A DNA stretch of 64,000 nt from Clytia hemisphaerica (Eukaryota > Cnidaria > Hydrozoa > Leptothecata > Clytiidae), in assembly GCA_902728285.1 (NCBI GenBank), contig CACVBU010000209.1:6574-70573 (forward strand), in the 5' to 3' direction. The notes under the pieces were generated by a model. That model searched no databases and was not told where the DNA came from. It was given only the letters and a program-made list of their open reading frames with translations. The translations under genes and the position numbers were made by a program. How positions within the stretch are numbered: the stretch's first letter is position 1; every line of letters starts with the position of its first letter. This document shows, piece by piece, positions 46,301-57,672 of the stretch.

Positions 46301-46537
46301 CACGTTTTTTTTTATAAGAACATAAGGCTTCGAGGCCCAAAAATTTAAGAACATTCTAAGAACATACTAAGGCTTTGGAGACTTAAAAACATGCAATTTC
46401 TTAAGAAATTACATCAAAAGGCTCAACAAATGCTGAAAATAAGAACATTTTAAGAACATTTTTAGGCTTCAAATCCAAAAAACTAAGAACATCCGAAGGC
46501 TTCGAAAATTTTTGACGTTCTTATAAAAAAAAACGTG
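46301..46537 (+). mobile_element. family A MITE, copy 7 (best preserved ends)
   Basis: CACGTTTTTTTTTATAAG at the left and CTTATAAAAAAAAACGTG at the right are a near-perfect inverted repeat, with TA at 46299-46300 and 46538-46539. The interior has AACATAAGGCTTCGAGGC, TTAAGAACATTTTTAGGC and CATCCGAAGGCTTCG. Confidence 0.88.
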
Positions 46538-46895
46538 TATTGTTAAGAGATAAGCTTACGTACCAAAACCGGTTCATTTTGCAAACCTTTTGATCATGTG
46601 ATTGGAAAATAGACCAATCCTGAGAGGATATTTTGGTAACGTGATAAAAAAAGTATGCAAATCCGCAACTTGTCTTTTGTTTCTAACAAAAGAAAATTGA
46701 ACAAAAACCTAAAACAATACATTGCCAGAACGGGAAAAAAAGCGATAAAAGCGCTTGTTTTTTCATGCTGCAATGATTGGATGTGGAGAATGAATATTTG
46801 AAAATATCGATTCAGAAGTTATGGTACCTTTGTGGAGATTACACAACCACTAGTGGAGATGATCATGTCAACTGAAACAAGTACGCACGTTTACG

Positions 46896-47305
46896 GTTGT
46901 GTCTCATAGCCCTGGTGGGTGAATATTTGTATCGATATCCCTCTAAGGGGCCCTACGGGATATAAGTTCTATAAATTCTGTTCTCAGACGAGAGCAATCT
47001 GATTAGTTGTTTAACGGGCCTGACCGACCCTGAAATTCCAAAAATCGAAATAAACTACTTTTTATCTTATTTTTCGCCGACCGATCAACGCTCTTTGGGT
47101 AGCTTGGCCCGTAAAACAACAAATTAATTTGGCCTCGCCTCAATTTGAAAAAAGTGAGGAGGATTTTTTTTCACTGAACTTACGGATGAAAACAAAGACA
47201 ATTTGCCAGTTGGGTTGTAATTGAACGGTATTTTTCCCACCGGGGACGAAAGTTTGGCTAAATTTTATAGTAGGGACAGGTCTGTGACACAGGAATGTAT
47301 GAGAC
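46896..47305. mobile_element. decayed family B sequence, possibly interrupted
   Basis: GTGTCTCATAGCCCTGG with ATCGATATCCCTC resembles one end (46896-46960), and TTTTTCCCACCGGGGACG, GGCTAAATTTTATAG and CAGGTCTGTGACACAGG the other (47230-47300). About 270 bp of unrelated sequence lies between. Confidence 0.45.
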
Positions 47306-49198
47306 AGTGTCATGTGTCAACTTGCAAGGCTTGCCAATATGAACCAGTCATCGTTCTTTTTGAGTTGCAGGTTGCAGAAGGATTTATGTTTGGTTTGAGG
47401 TGGTTGTTGTTAAATTTTACTCGTAAATTTCGGTTGTTAGTTCGATACTTCATTTTAGACCAAGGTAAAGCGATAAATTATGGTCATCAGAAAAAATTTC
47501 ATTCCTCTCCATTCATACTGTGAGGATATCATATTTTTCATCCAAGGACTACCATGAAAACCTAGAATTAGAAAATGCTGCACCAAGAAATTACATTAAA
47601 ATAGGTCGTTTTGTTCTTTGATAGTTAGGGTTAGGTTTGTCATTCTTTCTGTCACTTTTTAATAGTTATTTGTCGTTCTTTTTATATTGTTTGGATAGTA
47701 TTTACCGTAACTATACCAATATTGTAGATTTATGGATTTTTACATATCTACACATATGGTAGAAATAAGTGCGAGATTGACCTGTTCTGTAAGAAAACGA
47801 TAATCTGAAATGATAAGAAATTCCCGATCATCTTTTGAGCTGAAAGCTTGTGTGAAAGTTTAGCAACGGAAATCTTTCAACAAATCCTGGATAATTAATA
47901 TCCGCTGTTGCAAAAATAATAGTTGTTTTGTTTCTTACGAATATAAAAACAAGGCTGAAATTAATTAAAGGATGGCTTAAAAATGCTACTAAACCTGTGA
48001 AAGAGGGTGTATTGAACCATAAAAGTTTAGAATATACATAATCGATTTATCTGTTGCGTTAGGTGCGAAAAGTTTTATCAAGTGAGATAATCGAGCATAC
48101 AAAATAATAAGCGTTGTTGAAGCTGAAAATTATAAGAAACCTATAAGAACAGTAACTTATTTGAAAGTTAAGTGATTGATTGAGCTCGAACCAGAAAACA
48201 ACCGACTATGAAATAAAATTTCTTGCAAGGGGCCTTCATAAATCTTTAAAGATATTGAAATGTATTGCTTGTTTCATCCATTGCTCTCATGCTCTCATCC
48301 AGGTCGTTGTTTTTATAAAAAACATGTTCATAATAATAAAAAAACTTTTTCCCCTGTACCTTTATGATCCGGTGAGACCTGCCATCGATGGATAACCCGA
48401 TGAAAAAAATTAAGCTCCAGTGGATAATGCGTGAGCCCGGTCAAAATTTATTGAAATTCTCTACCCTGGTTTAATGTTGGAAATGTATTATTGTGCCTTG
48501 GCACAAAAATCACATTAATCAAGACTCACCGATGCAACCACTTCATTTTTGAGATGACAAAAAGCACAACATCAATTCTGCGCGATGTGAAAAGTTTTCC
48601 CCTTTTCATCTCAAATTCAAGCCGAGTGACATTATTTGATGGTTTCAAAACGCAGTAGAATCGGAATGTATGTCGTCGCAGGTCCTATTTTAGCAGCTTT
48701 CGAATTTCACGCTACCTCGGAAATTTTTGATTCTTTTTAGCATATTCACAGATACCGGTTGATTCTAAATTCTAACAGTTTATTGATTCCAAAAAAAGCC
48801 GAATATTGAAAACGTTTAAACTTTCCATATTTATCAATTAACAAGAAAACAAACATTTATAATTAGCAATAATCTAAATCTGTTCTTTTTTTAAGTTGTT
48901 TTGATTGACATATAAAAGAGCTGATAGATTTAGAAACTTATTTGAGCCGATAGTCGATTATACAATGCGGTAAAAATAATGCAATACTTAAAAATGATCA
49001 AAAGTTTTACTAAATTTTGTATTGAGTTCAGTTGTGCTTTGTTGGTAGAACACACTAGACGTTTTGCTTTTAATTTGAAACTGAAATGCTGGTTTTTTGG
49101 CTTGTGTGTGTACAGCATTTGGACATTTTTTTGGTTGAATATGATTATAAAGAACAAATTTTAAGGACATCTATCATCCAACCATTTTTACCACACAT
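47306..49198. other. no accepted gene
   Basis: Short frames only (47221-47523, 48180-48395, 48979-49170 on both strands), none with a motif. The first is partly inside a transposon remnant. Confidence 0.3.
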
Positions 49199-49420
49199 AC
49201 ACGTAATTTATTAAGAACATCTTGAGACTCTTTGAAACATTTTGGGTTTCAACTTAAAAAAAAGTTGTTCTTAAAATGTTCTTTACTGGTATTTATGTGC
49301 AATTTCCTAAAAAAAATAGATGCTTTAGATTCCATAATGCCTTAGACGAATGTTCTTAACTTGTTCTTGTCCTTATCATATATTAGCAATCAAAGCCTTA
49401 TATTCTTGCATAACATGAAA
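49199..49420 (-). mobile_element. family A MITE, diverged copy
   Basis: TACACGTAATTTATTAAGAAC at the left, AAAATGTTCTTTACTGG and AATGTTCTTAACTTGTTC inside, CTTATATTCTTGCATAAC at the right. The ends are decayed. Confidence 0.55.
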
Positions 49421-51069
49421 TTTCAGTGTGCCTTTCGACACACTTAAACGATAATGTTACGATAACATTTTAATGTATTCCAAGAATTTATGAAAACGTA
49501 TCTTTCACTTCTCATGAGTGACAACATCAAAAGATAACGGACCTTTTCAAGAATTAATATCGCCGTAAATACTCGAATGGAATCTGGTTTATTTTTACAA
49601 GTTGCGCCGTCTGTGTTGTTTCCACGATAATATGCCTCTCATGAAAAGCAAAAGATTCAATTCCGCCGTTAAAAAAGCTCTGAAAATTTCTAGGATTCAG
49701 TTTTTCTTTCTTAATTGTCTTTTAATTTCACTGGAGAAATTCCAAAGTTCCAGGTTTCCAGTGTTTGCCTGATATTTCTCTAATGGTTTAACGATTAACA
49801 TCAAGGCTTGTTCAAAAGAAAGGTTTCAATGTGATGATAGGCTTATAGCCGTAGATGAACGTTGCAAGAAAGAAGTGACTTGTTCCACGCACCTTTTGTT
49901 TTTGTACCATGCGAGATAGCATTTTTCTTTTTTCTATTCATTACGTAACTTTACATGGTTTCTCAAAGATTTAAAAAACTAATCAACACATCAACAAAGC
50001 ATTTACTGCCATATCTTTACTTCAAAAGAATTTGTTATCGTAGTGTTATCATTCAAGAGTATTTAAAAAGAGACGGGTTTATAATTCTTGGAATTCATAA
50101 AAACTCGTTTTTACGAAAGATAAATTTTACGGCCTCTTCAAAAGATCCATTATCAGAACACTATCTTTCAAGAAATCTGGTTTTTAGCATTCTTGAAATA
50201 CTTCATTAGCGAGGAATACAAAGTTTATGGTGATCAAACAAAGAAATTCATCTTTCAATTTTTCGTGTATTAAAGTTGTCTAGCAGCAGTAACGTTCCAA
50301 AAGGCGGTGCTTTAAAGTTTTTTCCGCCCTTTCCACAGGATTGCAGTGCGAAAACTCTACTCAAGTTTTGACCCTTTAAGTGCCAATGTAATGCCCAGTT
50401 TGAGTTAGAAATCTTCAGGAATTGGATTGTGCTTCATGGTCAAGCAAAAAACAATTCAAATGTTAGTCTTTCTAGCGAGATTTCAAACCAAAGAATAAGA
50501 AAATGTAAACATTGTTTGACAAAAATCCACTTCTTTGAGATTGTGATTGTTTTGCGAGCCTGACTACTTTAATTCACAGCCCCGTCAAGAAGAAACAGTT
50601 CTAGTATAATTTGAATACATCTCTGTTTCGAAAATTTACCTCACTATCCACTAATTGTTGATTAGATGTCAAGTATTATAGCATTACACAAATTGTATCT
50701 CTTTTTCTATCTACACCCATTCGTTACCTTAAGATTGTCATTTCGATGATGTATTTTTCATTTTGGCTTTTATGTTTGATGCATAGGGAGTGATGGATGC
50801 AAAGATATTTTATGAAATCTTTTAGTTATAAGTTTAGTGTAAAATGATCAAAATTTGGAGTAACGAATTACTTACTTATTGGTTGACATGTGCACTGTCA
50901 AGGCCATTGTTTGAGAATTAATCTTACCTTAACAAAGTACGAAAGTCTATATTCGCTTTGTATCATTAGGGTGCTTGATTTCAGTAGGCTTCAAAGTTCC
51001 TCTTCACCATTAAAAGATGACAAGTTCATTTTTCATCTTCCTTTTCGAAGATTTTTGAATTATTTTTCA
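49421..51069. other. no gene recognised
   Basis: AT-rich sequence. Frames at 49955-50209 and 50890-51081 have no motif, and splice signals around them are weak. Confidence 0.3.
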
Positions 51070-51180
51070 CAGCCCCAATAGAAAATTTTGCAAAAGTTTC
51101 ACTCCCTGGTCGGAAAAATAGCCTGGAAATTTCAACCCCACTGAGAAATTGACTTCGATTTCATCCTCATCCAAAAGTAC
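51070..51180. mobile_element. family B MITE, internal fragment
   Basis: CACAGCCCCAATAG, CACTCCCTGGTCGGAAAAA and CCACTGAGAAATTGACTTCG match family B copy 1, with no right end. Confidence 0.5.
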
Positions 51181-52129
51181 CACCGGGTGTTCTTCGCAAA
51201 AATTATAGTACTTTGAATTATCTTTTCTCAACGGTCCTTGTGTGAGCTACATTCATCATCATATTTGATATGAAAAAAGTATTCTTTGCGAATTTCAAAA
51301 TGTTGTTCCAGGAGTTTTATTTACAGGAGTTTTTTTATTTTAAGTTTTATTATTAGACCTCAGGTTCATAAAGCAAAAAAAAAGGTCCAATAATTCAGAG
51401 AATATTTATAAAATAATATATTTTTGAAATAAAAATAGGCAATAAGTAAAGCAGAGTTGTTGCTGTTGGCCTAGCTTTTAGAAAAAAACAATAAATACCC
51501 AAAAATCTCAGCTATCTTTCCAAACAAGGATAATGTAATGCTTGGAGAAACAAGTTTGAATAATAGGACAGGATGTCAACAGATAATCAGGAAGTTTACA
51601 TCCAGGCGCATTTCTAACAACTCTTAATTATTGATTAATTGGGTACACAATATCACCCCTTCCAATATCTGGACATATCAATGCATTCCAAAGATAATTA
51701 GGTGTAATAAGATTGACGGAAATATAAATTTTGAAAGGTGTGTATACTACTGTTTCCGTTGTTTGAGATTTGAGATTTTTCGGTTAAATATACAAAGTTT
51801 TGGAAATTATTTGAACCTCATCTTTGAGACAATTTCAGTCTGAACTTAAATGAATTATAAATCACTGAGAAATTACTTTGGTGGTTCGAGCCGTGGTCAA
51901 ATCTGCAGTTTTGAAAAAAAATCTAAGTCATCAGGCGTTCTGAGCATTTTAGCTACTTGTCTTTATAAGGAAGTCGAGGCTGAAAATGGTAGTAAAAATA
52001 AGGAATTGTTAAGGAGCTGCTCAGGAATGAATTTAATGGGAAAATATTTTAACTTATTCTAGTTGGCGTGAAGCCCGGAGGTACTATAAGTTTGCAAGGT
52101 AACGGGTATGTCCGAGCCAAAATATTTTT
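51181..52129. other. no gene recognised
   Basis: AT-rich. Two adjacent forward frames (51631-51843 and 51850-52062) lack motifs. Confidence 0.3.
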
Positions 52130-52240
52130 CATAACAGCGTCCAAGCCTTTTTGAGTTTTGAGCCTGAAAAAAGCTTTCAAAATGTTCTTATTTTCACCAT
52201 TTTGTGAGTATTTTTGTGCAATGTCCTAGACCTGTTCTTA
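52130..52240 (-). mobile_element. family A MITE fragment
   Basis: GTCCAAGCCTTTTTGAG, GTTTTGAGCCTGAAAAAAG, AAATGTTCTTATTTTCACC and AATGTCCTAGACC match the middle of family A in reverse orientation. Confidence 0.5.
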
Positions 52241-52256
52241 CACTAACTAAACATTA

Positions 52257-52545
52257 CACCTCCGACCTTCTCACAGACCCTGTAGGATTCTTTCAACCAG
52301 TGGGGGTAAAAATAACGGAATGAAACTCGATGGGGATTGATATTCTCATAGTTTTTATGGCTGGGGATTTCAATTCTTTTGTTTTCAAGTCATAAAATTC
52401 AGTGGGGATGGGGAAAATAGTGAATATTTTACAGTGAGGATCGGTTTATTTGGTTATTTTCAGTGGGAACAAAAATAGGATGATAATTTTCCACTGGGGA
52501 CGATATTTTTGCCAATTTTTCCAGTGGGTCTGTGAGAAGGGGTTG
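52257..52545 (+). mobile_element. family B MITE, copy 6
   Basis: CACCTCCGACCTTCTCACAG at the left and GTGGGTCTGTGAGAAGGGGTTG at the right. The interior is collinear with 34387-34689. ACATT is shared by both flanks (AACATTA and GACATTG), a likely decayed target duplication. Confidence 0.8.
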
Positions 52546-52879
52546 TGACATTGAAGCTACGTTTTGCATACACTGTATTGTACTCAAGAACAAGAGCCGC
52601 AAAAGATGCGGTTAAAAATTTCCTCCATAACATCTATATAATATACATAACGACAGTGTCAATAAAAAAAATGTAAAAATTAGACTTTTTGCAATGTAAT
52701 GTAGTCAATCAAAAATGAATTGAATGTTGAAAGCTCGAAACTTTCTACCCAAAGGTCAACTCAAAATATCATTAAATTTAACTTCCATAAGAAACAACAT
52801 CAAAAAATGTAAAAATGGTGCCACATCGATTTATTGAGCTACTACATTGTATTGTCTTTGTTCATCTTCTCCCTCTTTC

Positions 52880-53595
52880 CTCCATCAAGGTCAATTCGAC
52901 TTATAAACAATTATGTGAGTCGAGTTTGAATAATCCAAGCCATTGACCGTTAAATGCGACAGCTCCAGAAATGACCATTTCATTTAATGTATAGCATCAC
53001 GAAAAAAGTTCCAATCTTGTTCAAATTTACACATGAGCTGCATTTTAGTCTCCATTGTCATATTCCTTTTAATCGGTATTTGAAATAATTCTGTGTCGAG
53101 TTTGAAAAATCAAGCCACCAAATAATTCGTTAAACGAGACCGAACTAGAAATAACCATTTTCACACGTAGCATCATGGAAAAAGTTTCAATCTTGTTCAA
53201 ATTTACACATGAGCTGCATTTTAGTCTCCATTGCCATATTCCATTTAATTGGTATTGAAATAATTCTGTGTCAAGTTTGAAAAATCAAAGCCAAAAATTC
53301 CTTAAACGAGGATAGGACAGATCTGGAAATAACCATTTTCACACGTAGCATCATGGAGAAAGTTCCAATCCTGTTCTAATTTACACATGAACTCCATTTT
53401 AGTGTCCATCAACAAATTCCAGAATCAGTTTACTTGAAATGATTTTGTGTCGAGTTTGAAAATCATGCCACACCTGACTGTGCCTGACGGTTGTTAACAA
53501 ACAGCGACAGATCCAGAAGTAACCTTGTGTAGCATCAAGAAATATGTTCCAACTTATTCAAACACATGAGCTGCATTTCTGTTTATTTATTTCTA
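52880..53595 (+). repeat. tandem array, about 177 bp unit, four copies
   Basis: The landmark ACATGAGCTGCATTT (or a near variant) occurs at about 53031, 53208, 53385 and 53564. Each is preceded by GTAGCATCA and GTTCCAATCTTGTTC and followed by TGTGTCGAGTTTGAAAA and AAATAACCATTTTCACA. The first unit (from about 52880) is the most diverged. Confidence 0.85.
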
Positions 53596-53880
53596 TATCA
53601 TATATTAGAAGCCATTAAATTCCTAAAAATAAAATCTTTTTGAAAACAAGGAACTAAAAATGAAACTGATTTAAGGTAGAATTTTCACTCAGACTGTCAG
53701 AAAGCTTTATGAAAACTTGAGCAAAAACTATACGATTATATGACAGAATGTTGAAAAGGTTTACAAAGAAAAATCAATACAAAGTTTCTTTGGTTTGAAA
53801 GTCTCTTGACCACTAAAGCAAAGAAAATGTTCAAGAACAGAGAAAGTATGAATCAAACGAAATCAATCTCCTCGCTTCGA

Positions 53881-53891
53881 CCGCCATCTTG
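53881..53891 (+). promoter_or_regulatory. YY1-like promoter motif
   Basis: CCGCCATCTTG matches the classic YY1 core found near transcription starts of animal housekeeping genes. It sits at the edge of the only GC-rich, CpG-bearing patch in this part of the window (53870-54130), so it may mark a promoter. Confidence 0.35.
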
Positions 53892-53970
53892 TTTTGTTTT
53901 GAAAACGTTTGTTGTTTAAGGAGCGCGGAATCAGAAAATATATCTTTTATAGCCAGTACCCGACTTTAGC

Positions 53971-54136
53971 AAGCTTTTCCCTGTCGAGACGTTACTGGTA
54001 TCAAGCGCCGCTTCTACCAAAACGGACAGACAGAAGGGCGGTGGCGTAATACTGTACATGGGCGTAGAATGGCGGTAAAAAACCGCGCACTGGAAAAGGA
54101 GGAGAAAGCGCACCGTTTTAAGAAAAATTTCCCTTG
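53971..54136 (+). CDS. candidate exon of unknown protein
   Basis: After CCCGACTTTAG the plus strand reads QAFPCRDVTGIKRRFYQNG then GQTEGRWRNTVHGRRMAVKN, a basic sequence ending at a TGA. GC content and codon choice are unlike the flanks. The acceptor is weak in pyrimidines, and the minus strand is also open here (54164-53931), so strand and even coding status are uncertain. No domain recognised. Confidence 0.3.
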
Positions 54137-54682
54137 AACAGGAAATTTTTAAAAACAAACACACATGTCAAGCTAATCCTTATCGGGTGAAATTTTGTAA
54201 CCAACTTCCTTTAAGAGAAGAAATTCCTTGACCAATATCAAAATTTCAAAGGTCATTTAACATTCTTTCTTTAATAGTAGGAAATTAAGAACTTCTTGAG
54301 TTACGTCAATCTTCCATTATGCAAATGATGGGGAAAAGACCCAGAAAATGTGGTTTTGTAAGTAATTTGATATAGATTGTGCCAAACATTACTTAGACAA
54401 TGGATCGAAAAAAATATTGATATGTTTGCACTCAAGGGTAGGATGATCCAAGGGTGGTTCTTTACGTGGGCGTGAAAATCATTTGGAAAACCTTCTCAAA
54501 TTGATTTGAAGAAAATTTACAGACAATTCTTATGTCAAATGCTGACAGGGAAAGTAAAATTTACTTCAAGTTAAGGAAATCTATAAAGTTGAAAATCTTA
54601 GAAAGGCTGAAATTATGGACAGATATAACGCTCAGAGCTTCGATTTTTAAACATAGGCCCATAATTCTTTCACTTAAGGTAA

Positions 54683-54780
54683 CCCAGCTGGCACACAACG
54701 TTGTTTAAACGTCCACCTAATGTTCATAACGTCCATATAACGTTGGATGAACGTTGAAGCAACGTTGTATGCCAGCTGGG
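54683..54780. mobile_element. family C palindromic MITE, 98 bp
   Basis: CCCAGCTGGCACACAACG at the left and CGTTGTATGCCAGCTGGG at the right, flanked by AA on both sides. The interior has AACGTCCATATAACGTTG. Confidence 0.85.
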
Positions 54781-55086
54781 AACTACGTACTTGCTTGTGA
54801 AAGAATGTCATCAGTTTCTATCTTTTAATATCTGATTTCTAGTTTTACACAATTTCTAGAAACAGCGATTAAGATGCAAGGCAGTAATATCAACCACAAG
54901 CGGTTTCTTTCTGGAAGACCTCCAAAACGTTGCTTCGTCAGGGTGTCTCCAACTAAACTGTCCTCAAAACCATAAACAAGTTTCCAGTCCAATATTATCG
55001 AGATTGATTGATGAGGCACTTTTTTATAAGAACTAGCCATTTTAGGCAAGGCTGCGGCTGTTTTTATAGATATAGCCGATGTTTTA

Positions 55087-55447
55087 AGCTTTTTTCGCAT
55101 GTACATAAAATCTTACTTTAGACCTTACTGAAAATTGTTCTTAAAGTTATCTTTTGGGAATTTCTCCGGCCTTTTACGTACAGTTTTTGTCCCGTAAAGC
55201 TTTTTTCACATGCACGTAAAATTTTACTTTAGACCTTACTGAAAATCGCTCTTAAAGTTGTCTTTTGGGAATTTCTCCGCCCTTACGTACAGTATTTGTC
55301 CCGTAAGAGGGTCTTAAGTGACTTTTCCTTCCGTTAAAACTTTTTGAACGTAAGCAAACTCTACTAAGGCCTTAAAACACTGCGTAATTCCCCGTTCCCT
55401 AAGGTCTTAAGTAAAGTTTTACGTGCATGTGAAAAAAGCTTTACGGG
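55087..55447. mobile_element. inverted-repeat element with a duplicated left arm
   Basis: CCCGTAAAGCTTTTTTCAC then ATGCACGTAAAA at 55191 is mirrored by TTTTACGTGCATGTG then AAAAAAGCTTTACGGG ending 55447. The left arm and the next 80 bp (CTTTAGACCTTACTG, TCTTTTGGGAATTTCTCC) are tandemly duplicated with a 111-bp offset starting at 55087. Confidence 0.75.
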
Positions 55448-55702
55448 GATAATCCAGTAATTATTATCCTAGACTAAACGTCGCGCACTAATGCCTATTC
55501 AACTTTGTAACTGACTTTTAATGTGGTTCGTAGAATGAACTATTCTTATGAAAAAGATGTATGGTTGTGAAAAATAAGGTTCAAATATTTCTACTGTGTT
55601 GATCCAAAACGCAGAGGTGGGCTGGAATCTTGCAAATGGCTTTCAAAAAATGGGATTAAGGAGCTCTGATGAGGCGATACTTGATTTTTGGTTAAACGTT
55701 CC

Positions 55703-55985
55703 CGGGGGGGGGGAGATTCTTGGGCAAAATGGGTTACATGAATGCGCCGCTGGTCAGGGTAAGTTTTTTAACTTACACAAGTTCCAGGTAGGGTCGCAAA
55801 AATACCAAAATAGAAAAATCTGTCCCTCGTAGGGTGCCTTTTTTGGAAAATTTGAGGAAAAAGTAGAAAATTTGAAAAAAACCTTTTTCGCAAACGAGTC
55901 CCACGTAGGGTCCATTTTTTGAACCTCAGCGGAGCACCCCCGTTGGTCGGCAAGGGTAGTACCTCCGCCGGGTAAACTTTTTTGT
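55703..55985. mobile_element. poly-G element of another type
   Basis: Begins CCCGGGGGGGGGGGAG and ends around CCTCCGCCGGGTAAAC. The interior has three GTAGGGTSC units (TAGGGTCGCA, GTAGGGTGCC, GTAGGGTCCA). Two minus-strand frames here (55754-56053 and 55768-56022) follow from its composition and are not accepted as genes. Confidence 0.45.
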
Positions 55986-56445
55986 ATCTGTATACATAGA
56001 TTCGTTTGTCTGTTTGGGGCATACGAATATGATGGTCTTATAATTTTTATCAAAAAATGAAAAATTCCCGTTGGAATGTTTGTTTTCTAACTTTTAATCA
56101 GGTGACCAAAAAAAAAACACTAAAAATACTTATATGTAATGTTTTCTGCGCTATAAGTGCAGCTTTTACAAATCTTGATACTGAAAAGTTTATTTTGTCA
56201 ATCCTTGATCAAACATCCTCTTACCTAGTGATGAGCGGGAACGGGCTATACACTCCTTTTTCAAGTTGGGACACTCTTAGACCACTGGTGGTTTGCTAGT
56301 TCTGGAGACACAAAGCTACTATGATACATAGCGATGACACACAATCTACGCAAAATAACACATCAATGTTCATCCTGAAAGTAGAACGGGAAGAATCTCG
56401 TCACCATTGATTTCAATTCCTCGAAGAGACTAGATTTGAAAAATT

Positions 56446-56492
56446 CCCAGCTGGCACACAATGTTGTTTCAACGTTTATCTTACGTTATATG
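56446..56492. mobile_element. family C MITE, left half only
   Basis: CCCAGCTGGCACACAATG and TTTCAACGTTTATCTTACG match the left half. The right half is missing, replaced by the tRNA-like sequence that follows. Confidence 0.65.
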
Positions 56493-56527
56493 CCCACTTG
56501 CCAAGTATACCACCGTATTATCACAAT

Positions 56528-56592
56528 GGGTATAGAACTCGAACTTCCTGTATGGAAGGCAAGAAAGATTACCACTGTACCACTACTCCTAG
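56528..56592 (-). mobile_element. tRNA-Gly-like relic
   Basis: On the minus strand GTAGTGGTACAGTGGTAATC is A box-like, TTGCCTTCCATACAGG places TCC at the anticodon, and AGTTCGAGTTC is B box-like. Stems pair imperfectly. It directly follows a half copy of family C. Confidence 0.5.
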
Positions 56593-56622
56593 TCAGATAA
56601 GTAATCAGAATCTTCTCAAATA

Positions 56623-56746
56623 TTAAACGACCTTCTTGTGGAGTCTTAAAAAGAGATGTGGTTTTCGTTCATTCGACCACACCTGCAGTTCTTTTAAGAT
56701 GACGTCAACAAGCGGATTGTCACGTACAGTTTGAATGTATCCAGGC
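56623..56746 (-). CDS. candidate last exon of an unrecognised gene
   Basis: The minus strand has a strong acceptor (TTTATGTTTTCTTTGCCAG) followed by 1 nt and a 40-residue frame, PGYIQTVRDNPLVDVILKEL then QVWSNERKPHLFLRLHKKVV and a stop. The preceding exon must end in phase 2. I could not find it with confidence. No domain recognised. Confidence 0.45.
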
Positions 56747-57519
56747 CTGGCAAAGAAAACATAAACATTTATAAAATACCTTTTAATGGGCGGGGTCGGT
56801 TGTTTATTATAGATGTGGTGTGGAAAAGTCATTCAAGTTTTGAAAATCTCAATCGTGGGAGGATATACTTTCAAAAGAACACTGTAAAGTATATAATGGT
56901 CTCATTGACAAAAATGTAAGAACGTATTGAGAACACGACAATCTGAAAAGTTAGTAACATGTAAAGACATTAAAATGATTTTATATTGACTGTTTTAAAA
57001 AAGAGTGGTTTAAAGCAAACAAATATGTTTGACACAAATGAAGTGAAAAGCTTATGCATAATCCAACAAATTTGTCGAGTCAGCATTTATCTGATTAATA
57101 CTAATTACAAAAAGTTTTTCCTGTACTAATTTCTTGTTCGATGCAAATAAATCTGGCACAGCCAACAACGAAAACAAATCAAAAAACAAAATCTTTATAA
57201 AAATAAATTAGGAGAAAATTGACAATTATTTTCATTAATGGCCGTCTGGCTCTACTCTTCCGCTGCAAATTAATTGCTTTTTAATTACCCCTGCATGTGC
57301 ATGCTTTTGTATTAAATGGAAAGCATTGTTCTGATTTGGATACTAAAATCCAGGCTCCAATGCAATTCATCAGATCAATAAAGCAAGTAGGTAATTATTT
57401 TGCCGAAATGAAAAGTACTTTTTGAGAATTTGTAAAGGAAAATGTTGCAGATTTACACTAATTTTACAGCTTCTTCTCTGATTGTCAGACCTTAATATTC
57501 GCTTTTAGATCTAGCACTT

Positions 57520-57535
57520 CCCAGCTGGCACACAG
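57520..57535. mobile_element. family C MITE, solitary end
   Basis: CCCAGCTGGCACACAG, then unrelated sequence. Confidence 0.5.
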
Positions 57536-57672
57536 TTTCTTGTTTTCACACGGAATTTTGCGTAATCCGGCGAACGATTCTACATTGAATCCGGTGTTTG
57601 TGAGAGATCCACGTGGATCATGAAGAGATGCTAAATAAATGGTTTCAATTCCTATTCAAGAGTTTCACATCT

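Noticed and set aside
47221..47523. 100-residue forward frame
   Set aside because: Its first third is a family B remnant and the rest lacks any motif.
54825..55106. 93-residue minus frame and an opposite plus frame after TTTCTAG
   Set aside because: Both strands look weakly coding; no domain and no matching neighbours, so strand and status cannot be decided.
55754..56053. Two overlapping minus frames, rich in P, T and K
   Set aside because: Fall in a poly-G ended repeat with internal TAGGGT units; composition explains them.
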